From NCBI GenBank assembly GCA_030272155.1, contig CP126203.1, positions 2,666,001 to 2,730,000 of the forward strand: DNA of 64,000 nucleotides, given 5' to 3'. Under the pieces are notes generated by a model. That model was not told the origin of the DNA. It made no database searches and worked only from the letters and a program-made list of their open reading frames with translations. The first letter of the stretch is position 1; the number at the start of each line of letters is the position of its first letter. Source of the stretch: Tetradesmus obliquus (taxonomy: Eukaryota > Chlorophyta > Chlorophyceae > Sphaeropleales > Scenedesmaceae). Of the stretch, positions 53,472 to 64,000 are shown piece by piece. A program made the position numbers and the translations under genes.

Positions 53472-56400
53472 TGCTCATAGAGAGATTTGCTCCAGCATGC
53501 TTTTACTGCATGCTGTCAGGCCCGGCTTGCTGCCAAGCAGCTGCCGTTGCAGCAGCAGCTGCAGCAGCAGCAGCAGCAGCTGCAGCAGCAGCAACAGCAG
53601 CAGCAAATGACAAGCTATGGGTGCTCGAGGCTATGCAGGGAGGCAACCCACCCACACACACTCCCACAGTAAGATGTTGTGCTGAAACACAAAAAATACA
53701 CATCGTGCAGCCCTGCTGGTTCCATCATCAGCAGTGCTGCAGTGCACACACACAATCATGCACTTGGTGTGAAGCGCTGCTAATCAGAGCAACACGTGCT
53801 AATCAGGGCATACACTGCATGTGCAACACCTGGGAGTGCTGCACTTTGCTATGCACGGCCCTCGGCCCTCTGCATTAGCTACTGGCTCTTTTGTTGTGTC
53901 GGCAGCACACCCCAGCAGGGCAGCACAGCAGGCATTCATTGCTGCAGCAGGCTGACAGGCCTGGGGAGATCTGCTTTGACCAAAAACCTGCCCACAGAAC
54001 ACCACCAGACAGAGCACATGCCTTATGGGATATCATATGCCTCCAAAGGAAAATGACACGGCGTAACAAGCACGCATCAAGCCAACCCCTGTTGCCTTAA
54101 CACCACAAGAGCCACCAAAATGCCGTCGTGCTGTTGGTTGTGTGCGTAAGACATACTCGATCAACCATAGCGGCAGCACTGGTTGACGCAACCCTGTAGC
54201 AGGTACGGGCTGACCTGCTTCAATCACAACTGCTAGTCTGGATAGCACCATGACAACACCCAGCAGAACATTGTATTCTGCAAACCCCTAGGCCAAATAT
54301 AACATGTACTATGTCACAACAAGGCCCAGCAAGACAAAGCCTGTTGCCTCAACACCCAACAAACCTCCAGATTGCGTGTAATCCGCATGCCATACTAAAC
54401 CTTGTGGCAGCATCAGTTATGCATTGCTGCAACCACACAGATCTCAGGTATTCTGCAAGTCATATGAATACCAACAACACGCAATTCCACACGCAAACAA
54501 CGCCAACGCCACATCCCCATTCATGCAATTGCGGCGTTGCACGCATGCACAAGTACCACATTTCGACTGCTTTGAGAGCAGTAGGAAAGCAGTGTTTCAC
54601 CATCCGGCAGTGCAGAGCAGCACCGTATGCCAGATGCAGCAGATCCTGCAGCCGCTTTTCCCTGACCCCCTGGATGATCACACGATTCACATGCAGCAAA
54701 CACGTTGATGATGCAAGCACAACAGGCACACCAGACGGCGTCAAGCAGGGACACGCAGTGAGTGAGTGAGTGAGTGAGTGACTACCCAGGCAGCTCTGCA
54801 GCTCCTGGGTAAGTTGAGGCTTAGAGGGTGTGTGTGGCCAGGGGCGTCGCCCCTGGGCTCCACACCCTCCACCTGCAGTCATACCAAGACGCCCTGCTGT
54901 GCGTCCAGCAAGGCTCACAGTGACCTCACAACTGCTACAAAAAGGCAACGCGTCTCACACTGTACGCGCCCCTGGCCAATGGCCAACTGGCACACAATCA
55001 GATGCTGCTGCTGCTGCAGCCATGCGCCCAGAGCTCAAGTCAACACCTTGCACCCGAGCCACTGTCACGCGGAGCGTAGAGCGGTGCATGGCACACCACT
55101 GCTGCTCTTCATCTCAGCTCAGATGCCTACCAGCACAACACGCTGAAGCAAACAGTGCACATCACAGTCGATGTTTAAAAAGGCAGCCTCACCTCACAGC
55201 CTGGCAGCAATCTGTCAGCCTCAACGGCTAAGGCAGCTCCCTACAAAGCTTTAGCACACAACATCACAACGTCAACCACTACACTCTACCGGCCAGTGGC
55301 ACTGCTCTGTTTTTCTGAAAGCGAGGTCCAGCAGTGTATGCAACCCGCCAAAATTCAAACAAAACTACAAGTAAAAGCGCCACAGAATGCCAGAGCATCC
55401 AGACAAGCTGACACTGCAGCACGAGGCTACAGGATTACAACCTTGCTGCTGATCTCACAATCACGACATGACAGCAACAGCTGCTCAAGTCTTGGCAGCC
55501 GTAACCAGCACCACCCTTGCTGCAGCAGAGCGCCCATTTGAATATGACCAGCACCACCCTTGCTGCAGCAAACACACACGAGAACGGATGGTAGCTGCAG
55601 CAGAACTCAGCGCAACTGCCCACAGACCAACCAAAAACCCGCGCTATGCTCATACAACCGTTGCTGAGGCAGCGTTGATATGCTGATGCCAGCTGTCGGC
55701 TGCAGCCTCAAAACCACCATCCAAACCCCAGACCGTCAGCCATGTTGCATGCCGTAATCCAACGCAGCTGCTGAGCACTGCAATCTAACAGCAGGGTGCA
55801 GCACGTGCATTGCTCTCGCATGTGTTGTGAAACGGGGGCAGGCAGGGAGCCTGCTTATAGAGTTGCTCACAACAGCTGTCTGCTGCCTGGCGCTCATCAC
55901 AGCAGCTGAGCAACAGCATCGGCCTCCGGCCCATGCTACTATCAAATGCGCAACATCAAACACTGCCTAGCAGTACTTTAGGCAGAGCACAGCACAGCAC
56001 ACGCCAACAGCACTGGGGAGTTGTGGCGCTGCATGGGGTGTACTGCTGCTTCAACATGCATTCAGGCGGATCTCATGATGTTGGGTGTGTGCAGGACTGG
56101 CAAACCTGCGCGCAAGTGACAGGGTTCTGCATAACTGCCAAAACCTCTGCACAACCTTTACGCGCACAGCATGTTTGCCGGAGCCTGCCCAGCCTTGCGG
56201 TAAGTATGGATCAGCAAAAGCAGGCGACCTCAATATCACATGCCTCACATGCATTGCAATAAGCATGGCCCGCACCAGCCAGGACTCTCGTGGTATACCA
56301 CAGGACAGCAGCCAAGTGTGCTGTGCAGTTGGCGCAACAGCCACAAGTCCAGTCGTGCTCAATGCAAGCAACCTGATGGCACCCTGCAGGGGCGTTGTGT

Positions 56401-56935
56401 GATCACTCACAATCAACATCCACGAGCCACACATGCCCTGGCCGCTGCCTGTGCCACGTATGTTTTGAAACCCTTGTGGCAGCCCGGACTGATACAGCAG
56501 CAGCTGCACTGGTGTTGCAGCTCTGCATGCGACGCACTCTGTTGCAGTGCGAGTGCTTCTGTTAAGCCTGCAGCAATGCCAGAGGCTCGCCATCTCAAAT
56601 CGCCACAATACGGGTGCAGTCTGGCCTAGGTTTGAAATTCAAGGCAGTCTACTGCTTCAGCAGGGTCATGTCCTTTGTAACAGCAGTCAAATCAGCACAT
56701 GCAGTGCACCAGATCAGGACACAGACACACACACAAAAAGGAGCACATGGCAATCAACAGGTCACAGTTATCAAACCATCACTCCTCCGCAATAGATGCA
56801 GCAATTAGCAGCTGCACAGCAGCGCTGCAAGCCGGCATGCAAGCACACGCGCTCTGGTAACACTGTCCACGCGTCAGCGCTGCATTCCGCCGTGCAGCTG
56901 CAAAAAGTATCACTATGGGATTCGCCTCATACAAG
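53472..56935. other. Gene-poor interval
   Basis: Mostly AC-rich sequence without convincing coding exons. It contains a CAG/GCA tract at 53545-53605, a (GAGT)n run at 54757-54780, a perfect hairpin CCAGGGGCGTCGCCCCTGG near 54839, and a direct repeat ACCAGCACCACCCTTGCTGC at about 55505 and 55548. Nothing else stands out. Confidence 0.4.
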
Positions 56936-57215
56936 CGAGGCTCACAATGCAGGAGTGATCACAGCCGCCACATCCATCTGCTCACAATGCAGGAGTGACA
57001 CAGCCGCCACATCCATCTGCTCACAATGCAGGAGTGATCACAGCCGCCACATCCATCTGCACACAATGCAGGAGTGATCACAGCCAACATAACGAACGGC
57101 TCACAATGCAGGAATGATCACAGCCAACACAACGAACGCCTCAGAATGCAGGAGTAATCACAGCCGCCACATCCATCTGCTTACAATGCAGGAGTGATCA
57201 CAGCCAACAGCCCCA
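56936..57215. repeat. 40-bp tandem repeat, about seven copies
   Basis: Units begin CTCACAATGCAGGAGTGATC and continue with CACAGCCGCCACATCCATCTG or a variant with CACAGCCAACACAACGAACG. The two sub-types alternate irregularly. The array lies downstream of the PPR-SMR-cyclin gene stop, probably in or just beyond its 3' untranslated region. One unit carries TTACA (57181-57185), which reads TGTAA on the gene's strand and could serve as its poly(A) signal. Confidence 0.9.
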
Positions 57216-57697
57216 CAGGCTCCCCACAGCTCCTTTCAGAAATGTTTGACAACAAACAATGCCTTGGTTTGACAACAACCAGAGCCTTGGTTTGGCAACA
57301 ACCAAAGCCAGATGGGAGACAGGCAGTACACACACAGACCCTGCAAGCAGCAGCGTGCTTGTTTCTATGCAACTAGGCTGCTAGCCGTGATTTCTGCGCA
57401 GCTGGCTGCGTCAGCATAGACAGCAGCGCACGCGTTCACTGCCTCCCGGCAACAGCAGCGCGTGCATGCACACAGCTTTCCATGAGGAAGACCCACGTCC
57501 AAATACACCACATGCAACACGCCACAGTCAAACAAAGCTTCACTACGTTGTTGTGCTGCATGCCTTCAACCAGATTGCATACGTTGTCAACCCACATGCG
57601 TTGTGTGCTTTCTTCTCCCACCTTCCACCAAAAACATGCCAAGCGCTGCTCAGCACGCGCTCTGCATCTGCTTGCGGAAACATCAAACAGGAAAAGC

Positions 57698-60667
57698 TCA
57701 AGTAGAAGCAGAAGCCTTCACAGCCACTGCAGCAGCAGCAGCAGCAGCCTGGCCGTCCTTCACAATTACTGCTGCAAGCTTTGCAGTCACCTCTTCCTCT
57801 GCTGCATCAGCTACTGCCACCTCCACATCTGCTGCACCACACGCCACACCCACCACAGCAACAGCAGCAGCAGCAGCATCAGGCTCTGCAACGACAGCCA
57901 CCTCAGCAGCAGCAGCAGCAGCACGCCGCGCGCCCGCCATCTGCTTGATCAGCCGCTGCGCGCCATTGATCGCAGCCGCCAGCTCCGGTGTGCGCGCGTT
58001 GCTGTAGCCGGTCAATCCTGCAAGGCTGCTGGGCCAGAAAGGCAGCAAGCCCTGCTGCAGGCGCTCGCAGTACAGCACTGCAGCAGCAGTGATTGTGGGC
58101 CTGTAGTTGAGGAACTCTGATTCCATTGCTGCTCGGGAGATGAGCCGGATGGTGTCTGCAATGGCAGCCTGGGTGCTGCTGCAGGAGCCATCTGCCTGGA
58201 AGGCAAAGCCGAGCCGCTCCAGGTACAGCTTCAAGCAGCGCAGCGCCTGCAGGAAAGTCAAACAGAAGTCAAACATGAGTCAAACCAAAGTCAAACTATA
58301 TTATCCTTATTCGGCGAAAGGTGGGGTGGCTGAACATGACCAGAGTCTGGTTTGAAGAGAGCACGGAATGGGAACAGTGGCTGGAAAGGCCTCAGGTGCA
58401 AGGGGTTGCCAGTGTGCAGGGGAAGCAGCAGCAGCAGCACTGAAGCACAGCTTGCAGGACAAGGGGCGCAGGTGGAGCAGGCTGCAGGAAGTCGAGGCTG
58501 CTTGCAGGAAAGCAGTCAGCAGCCTCATAGCATGTTACGATGTGCTACTCACGCTTGTTGCGCTGGTGTCAGACTTGAGCGCCTGCTGCAGCTGCTGCTG
58601 CAGCTCTGCTGCCTCACTGCTGCTGCAGCAGCCCAGTGCAGCGCAGATGTCAATCAAAGAGGGGGCAGGCGTCTGCAGACCCGCGCTGCTGATAGTAGTG
58701 GCCAAGCAAGCAGCTGCCAGGCAGGTGAGCCCATCCTCCTGGACCTGCAGCAGCAAACAATCAACCCAGCGGCATGAGTGAGGTGTTATTACTGTTGCTT
58801 CTACTGCTGCTTCTGTCTTTTTACGCGCTAGAAGAGTGAGCTGGGGGCACAAGCAGGAGGGTAGCAGGAGCAGGACCAGCAGCATCACTTGTCTTGTGAA
58901 AGATGGCCTACACGCAGCGTGTTACTTTGCATCAGTACAGTGTGTAATACAGCAAGCACGTGGAAGCGCTTCAGGCCAGCAGAATGTTCGTGCTAATAAC
59001 AAATCAGCACCAGCTGCTCTGGTTCTCACCTTCATGCTCGCACTCATCGCCCTGTCCATGAGCAGCACAGCATCATGTGCCACATCGTCCCTGATCTTCA
59101 GCTTGCTCCCAGCCTCCAGCAGCAGCGACACGAGCCCAGCACGTGCAGCAGTGTAGCCCATGCCCATCGACTGCACGGACAGGTTGTGTGTGTTCTCAAA
59201 CTGCTTCACTGCAGCAATGGAGTCCCTGCAGCGCTTCTCCAGTAAGGTCTCCTCGGCGAGCTCTGCTTTGCTGCCGGCGCTGCTGCCCTTGCCTGTGTAT
59301 GCGCTGCTGGCAAACGGCTTCAGCAGCTTCTGCACGTTCTCCTGCGGTGGTCAAACGCGGTCAAACGTGGTCAAAGACAGCAGCAGGCAGGGCCAAGGTA
59401 TGGTCATACTTCAAGTCCACCTGAGCGCTCGTTCTGTGGACAGGCTACAGGCGTATGTGCAGTAACAAAAACTGTTATGCAATCACCACACATGGTGAAC
59501 ACAGGCTGCTGATAATCAGTTCTGTCGCAGAGGATCCAGCTGTTGTGTGGGTTTGCAATGGGTTGCAATCCACTGTGTCACTTTATGTTATTCAGCCTTT
59601 TTAAAAAGGTGAACTGCAGCTCACCTGCTGCAGCCACTGAGATACAGCTGCGCCAGACGCCTCCAGCTTGCTGCTGCTGCTGTGTTCAGAGCCCTGAGCA
59701 GCAAAGGGGCTGTCCCAGCTCGCCAGCAGGGCAGTGGTGCTGTCGCGCAGGATGCTTGACACATGGTCTCGCTGCCTGCTGCGTCCTGTGCTGACCACCA
59801 CCCGGTCTGGCAGGGCTTGCTGCTGCTGTTGCTGCTGCAGCACACAGTCCCTGCAGGATAAGCAGGGGAACAAGACAGGCAACAAGCAGTCCCACAAGCT
59901 GAAGGTTTTGAACATTCAGCCGGATTGAGATGGCCAGCAGGCATAGCATGTACACTGCGGTATGCAGACATAATACGTACCACACAGCGTGTGACAGGTG
60001 CGGGGACAAATCCGTTGTGAGTCAGCTGTGTGGTTTGCTGTTTCTCCCGCCTGTTTCCTGCAAGCAGCGGCAGGTGTTTTTTTCTCCTTCTGCCCCCACC
60101 TGAGATCAGCAAACCAGCAGTGCAGCATCAGCATGGCCACTCCTGGAGACACGCCCTGCAAGCCAAGCTCCAGCTTGCTGGCACTAGCAGCAGGTGCAGC
60201 GCTGCCTGCAGCACTGCCTGCTGTGGGGCTACCTCCAGAAGCTGCAGAAGCAGCAGATGGGCTAGAGGGCTCTGGCTTGCTGCCTGGGGCTGCTGCTGCA
60301 GCAGCGCCGAGGCCTTCACTGCTTGCAGGAGCTGCTGCAGCCTGCTGCTGCTGAGGTGGTGGGTAAGGCAGCTGCCTGAAGTGCCCTTCCTCTACTGCTT
60401 GACGGAACAGCTGGCCTGCCTTCTGCTGTGCCCATGCCACACCAGTGTCCCACAGGACATCCAGCAGGGTGTTGTACAGGATGGCGTCTGCGTTGCACCT
60501 CTGCTCCTGCATCTTCTGGAAGGCCTGCAGCAGAACAAATATGGCAGAACAGAAGGGAGTGTCACTTTGTTATGTTATTTTGGGTTCAAATTTGGTGAGC
60601 AGGGATGGATACTGCAGCGTTGCACACTGCAGCCTGGCTTGCTGTTCAGCAGCATACATGGTAGTAG

Positions 60668-60723
<56 letters not shown>

Positions 60724-63700
60724 AGTGCCGTGCTGCAGCTGCAGCCCACCTCAAGGGCCTTCATCCACTGCCCTCCGCGCTCGTAAGCAGACACCAGTGC
60801 GGTGTATGTGACCACATCTGGCTTGCAGCCGCTGTTCTGCATCTGCTCAAACACCTCCGCAGCCTTGCCCCACTGCGCACCCTGCAGGAACCAGCAGGAT
60901 TACAAACATTAGGCATTGGTAACATCGTCTAGCCCCTGACATCATCTCCTCTACCCTTAAGGTCAGGCAGTAGCTGTCTGAGCATGCTGCGAAGCTCAGT
61001 ATGCAGCAGAGGCAGCAGCGAAAGGCCTGTGCACTCGGCCCGCTCATAACACCAGCTAGCATGCAACAAGGCACCTCATGTGCACAGCAAGCAGCAGGCA
61101 TTGCAAGGCCACTTGCGCTCTGCTTGAAACACAAACAGCAGCATATCTTGCTATATCAGCACACCTGCGCGCATGCCGTGATGAGGGAGTTGTAGGTGAT
61201 GACGTTGGGCACGCAGCGCTCCTGCAGCATCTCCGCAAACAGGTTCAGCGCCAGCTGCCACTGCCCCGCCTTCTCGCAGGCGCTGATGAGCGCCGAGTAG
61301 GTGATGACGCTACGCTCGCAGCCGGTGCGCAGCATCTCCTGGTACACCTCCATCACCTGCAGGGCGTTTGATTGTGATTTGGAAAAAAGAAAATGGTTGC
61401 CTAATCAAGTAATCAAATCCCCCTATAGACAGCTGCAGAGTGCATCTGCCTTCACAGCAAATTGCATGTTGCACAGACAGCAGAGCACATTTGATGATAC
61501 GTATGACCATGTCGGATGCGTCAGCTGCTGAAACCCCATAACACATCAACAGCTGCAGTGGGGATGACAGCTGCAGCACGCACCTTCTCCAGGCGCCCCG
61601 CCTTGCTGTGCGCGCTGATGAGCGCGTTGTAGGTGGTGGTGTTGGGCGCGTGGCCCATGCGCACCATCTCACTGTACACATCCAGCGCCTTCTGCCACTG
61701 GCCACTGGTGTTGCAGGCAATCATCAGCGTGTTGTAGGTGCGCGTCACCGGCTTTGTGTTGTTGGCGTTCATGGCGTCGATCACCTGGTTGGTTCGTGGA
61801 GGGGATTGGTGCGACAGGGACAGGAGCAGCAGCAAGCAAAGCGTAGCGTTGACGTTGCGTACATGCGGCATGCATGTGTTGAACTGGTCTTAATGCTGAG
61901 AGCACAGCACACCCAAGAACGCATATGATGCACTTGCGCTTTACATAACGGATTCCAATGGTAATAGCCACGACATACACCGCCTGCACTTCCCAAACAC
62001 CTGATCCTGTTCCTTGACCTTTTAAATTTCCTAACGTAACACAAGTATAACATGTAACACTCTCACCTTGAGTGCCTCTGCCCACTGGCCAGTCTTGCCG
62101 TGCACGTCGATGAGCGTGTTGTAGGTCACAACGTTTGGTGAGCAGCCCTCTCTCAGCAGCTCGCCATACACCTCGAGCGCCTTCTGCAGCTGCCCGCACT
62201 TGATCGCCACATTCATCAGCGCACTGCAGTGCAGCGGTTTGAACACAGCAGCATTGAGTGGTTATGTTTGCAGTGGTCCAACAGCGGCAGGAATGGGGCG
62301 CATGAGTGCGACGGAAGGGGTACAAGGCAGGCAGAATGTGGGGTGCGTTGATGCAGTGTCTCGGTTGCTGATTAAGTGAAGATTATGCCAGGGCGAGCAT
62401 GCTGAATAGAGTCAACTGCTGGCAGCTGCATTGATACAGCAGAGACACGCCTCAACGCAGCCCGCTTTTCCATCTATACATACATACACAGGGGCAGCTG
62501 CACCAGCCAGCTGCTCTCACGTGTAGGTGTGCACGTTGCGTTCCACGTTGCGCTGCCTCATCTCTGACACGAGTTCAAACGCGCGCGACAGCTCCTGCTG
62601 GTCAACGCAGAGGCTGACCATGGCTGTGTATGTGAACACGTCGCACAGCTGCGACAGCTGGTGGTCAGGCGGCAGGGCCCGCAGGAAGTCAAACAGCTGC
62701 GTGTACACGGGTGCGTGCAAGCAGAGGCAGCAGGCGGGCAGCATTTGCAGTGTTGTTGATGGGGCGTTGACTACGGGGTATGCCGGAAGTCTACTGCAGA
62801 CTGCCAAGGGGCGTTTGCCCAGCCGCTGACAGGCTGGCAGAGCTGATAATTGCCGCCTGTAACTGAATGTGCACAGCTCTGCGTGCAGCAACACGTGGTC
62901 TCCTGCAAGCTGAGTCAATACGTGCAATGCGTGCTCTGTGCAACTACGCTCTGCTAGAAACTGGCAATGTGCCAAGAACGTACTGGCAGGACGTTCCACC
63001 GGCAGCTGTCAGACATTTGAACTGCCACCCGCCATGTTTGACCGCCAACTGCCATGTTTGACCGCCGCCGTTGACCGCCAACTGCTGCTGCTCACCTCGC
63101 GTGCCCTGCGGCCGTGGCGGCCCCTTGCCAGCTCCTTCAGCAGTGCTGCCAGTCCCCTGCTGTCTAAGTTCAGCAGGCCGTCTGACAGCATCTGCCTGTC
63201 CAGTGCCTCGCCAGCTGGAGAGCGCCGCACAGCCCATGCAAACTCCTCTACTGCAGCGTCTGAGAAGTCGCCTGCGACAAACAACACGTGAAACAACCAA
63301 CCTAATCTTGTGTTGTATGCATTGCAGCGATTAGTTTAGACGGGGCACAAAGCGAGTTACAGACCATAAAGCGCGCACAGAGGCACGGCAGCAGTTAGGC
63401 AGCAGTGTTGCGGCAATCCTCCTTGCAGCAAGCCAGACAGAGCTAGGTGTCGTGTTGGTGTGCAATTACCCGCAGCCTGCATCATCAGCGTCACACTTCA
63501 GCACTCCGCAAATTGACGACTACCTTGGATCCCATCTGCTGCTTCCGCGGACTTCTGCATCTGCTGCGGACCATGCCCGACAATGCACAGCCCTGTACAC
63601 GCTGCTGGGCGGTCAGTCTGCTGCTCACCAGGCTTAGTGTTGAACACAATGTTCTTCCTGCCTCTGCCGCGGCCGCCACTGTTGCCGAAGAACTGCTGCT

Positions 63701-63999
63701 GCTGCCCTCCAAGCATGCCGCTGCCGCTGCCGCCGCTGCCCTGCCTCGTGTGCATGCCGCGCCCGCTGCCGCTGCTGTGACCGTTGCTGCCCCTGCCGCC
63801 ACCGCCGCTGGCAGGCCAGTTGGGCTTAGCGACCATATCTTGGCTGACCATGTGGCTGCTGTTGATGCCGTTGGTAGGCGGCCGCATGTTGGGCATCACA
63901 TGCTGGGGGGCCCAAGTCATCATGAGCTCAGGAGCTGCTGCTGCTGCTGCGTTTTGGGACTGCTGCACCATGCCTATGTGCGTGCCTGGCATCATGTGG
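57698..63999 (-). CDS. PPR-SMR protein with C-terminal cyclin fold, 5' end possibly outside window
   Basis: Twelve exons keep phase: 63995-63629, 63271-63096, 62696-62521, 62223-62067, 61784-61584, 61356-61165, 60881-60750, 60524-60100, 59850-59625, 59341-59030, 58744-58553 and 58246-57698. They give 1,034 residues from MMPGTHIGMV. Residues 1-122 are Gly/Arg-rich. Eight or so PPR motifs span about 185-510 (for example PNVVTYNTLIDVHGKTGQWA, RSVITYSALISACEKAGQWQ). SMR at about 583-684: LQGVSPGVAMLMLHCWFADL, STGRSRQRDHVSS, SPF, ASGAAVSQWL. Cyclin-like lobes at about 705-960: IRDDVAHDAVLLMDRAMSAS, LTCLAAACLATTIS, ESEFLNYRPTITAAAVL, PFWPSSLAGLTGYS. The tail is Ala/Val-rich. PPR-SMR proteins bind organelle RNA, and SMR can be a nuclease. 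A cyclin fold could bind a kinase. The SMR-to-cyclin junction is an ordinary in-phase intron (59342-59624). Confidence 0.75.
60669..60723. repeat. (ATC)n microsatellite, 18 copies
   Basis: An uninterrupted ATC run in the intron between exons 60881-60750 and 60524-60100 of the PPR-SMR-cyclin gene. On the minus strand it reads as a poly-Asp frame, which is not coding. Confidence 0.97.
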
Positions 64000-64000
64000 T

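Noticed and set aside
59625-59915. Separate cyclin gene starting at ATG 59915
   Set aside because: The exon after the acceptor at 59850 completes the SMR domain of the PPR gene in phase, so the ATG lies in an intron.
60570-60854. Poly-Asp frame opposite the ATC repeat
   Set aside because: The repeat lies in an intron between two PPR exons whose ends are clear.

Overview
This window is nuclear DNA of a eukaryote, most likely a chlorophycean green alga. The reasons are: genes broken by many short GT-AG introns (donors mostly GTGAGT, GTGAGC or GTGCGG); a moderately high GC content; CAG/CTG trinucleotide tracts saturating coding and non-coding DNA; a flagellar/ciliary gene (DRC8/EFCAB2-like); and organelle-type genes (PPR-SMR, Ycf45-like, UVR-ApaG). 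The repeat style resembles Scenedesmaceae, but that is inference. There are no bacterial operons and no CRISPR, and I found no convincing tRNA or rRNA gene. Gene models below were built by hand from open frames, splice sites and conserved motifs. Exon phases were checked, but there is no transcript evidence.

Layout, left to right. 1-4722 (minus): a decayed, partial paralogue of an ankyrin-repeat gene. 5355-12951 (minus): the intact paralogue, nine exons, encoding a 1,518-residue ankyrin protein with a C-terminal RING finger. 13982-14587 (minus): single-exon DRC8/EFCAB2-like protein. 15784-16270 (minus) and 16711-17721 (plus): two divergent 61-residue proteins, one COX7a-like and one with CHCH-type cysteine pairs. 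19654-24009 (plus): membrane acyltransferase of the Acyl_transf_3 family, with one exon present in eight tandem copies and its 3' end in about three. 25889-30361 (plus) and 30620-36518 (minus): convergent inverted duplication of a gene joining a DnaQ/RNase D-type 3'-5' exonuclease domain to a Ycf45/SpoIIIAA-type P-loop domain. The minus copy is open, while the plus copy is frameshifted and truncated. 38121-40466 (minus): UVR-ApaG protein, followed by three decayed copies of its last exon. 40982-49741 (plus): a giant Ala/Ser/Gln-rich protein with one exon in six tandem copies. 49742-57697: gene-poor. 57698 to the right edge (minus): a PPR-SMR protein whose frame continues into a complete two-lobed cyclin fold.

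The strongest overall theme is repeated tandem duplication of single exons, internal or terminal, usually next to CTG/CAG tracts or minisatellites. It appears in nearly every multi-exon gene here and leaves arrays of exon-like segments with their own acceptor sites. The most notable protein architectures are the PPR-SMR-cyclin fusion and the exonuclease-Ycf45 fusion with altered Walker motifs. The genes do not form an obvious pathway, although the two small mitochondrial-type genes share one upstream interval.
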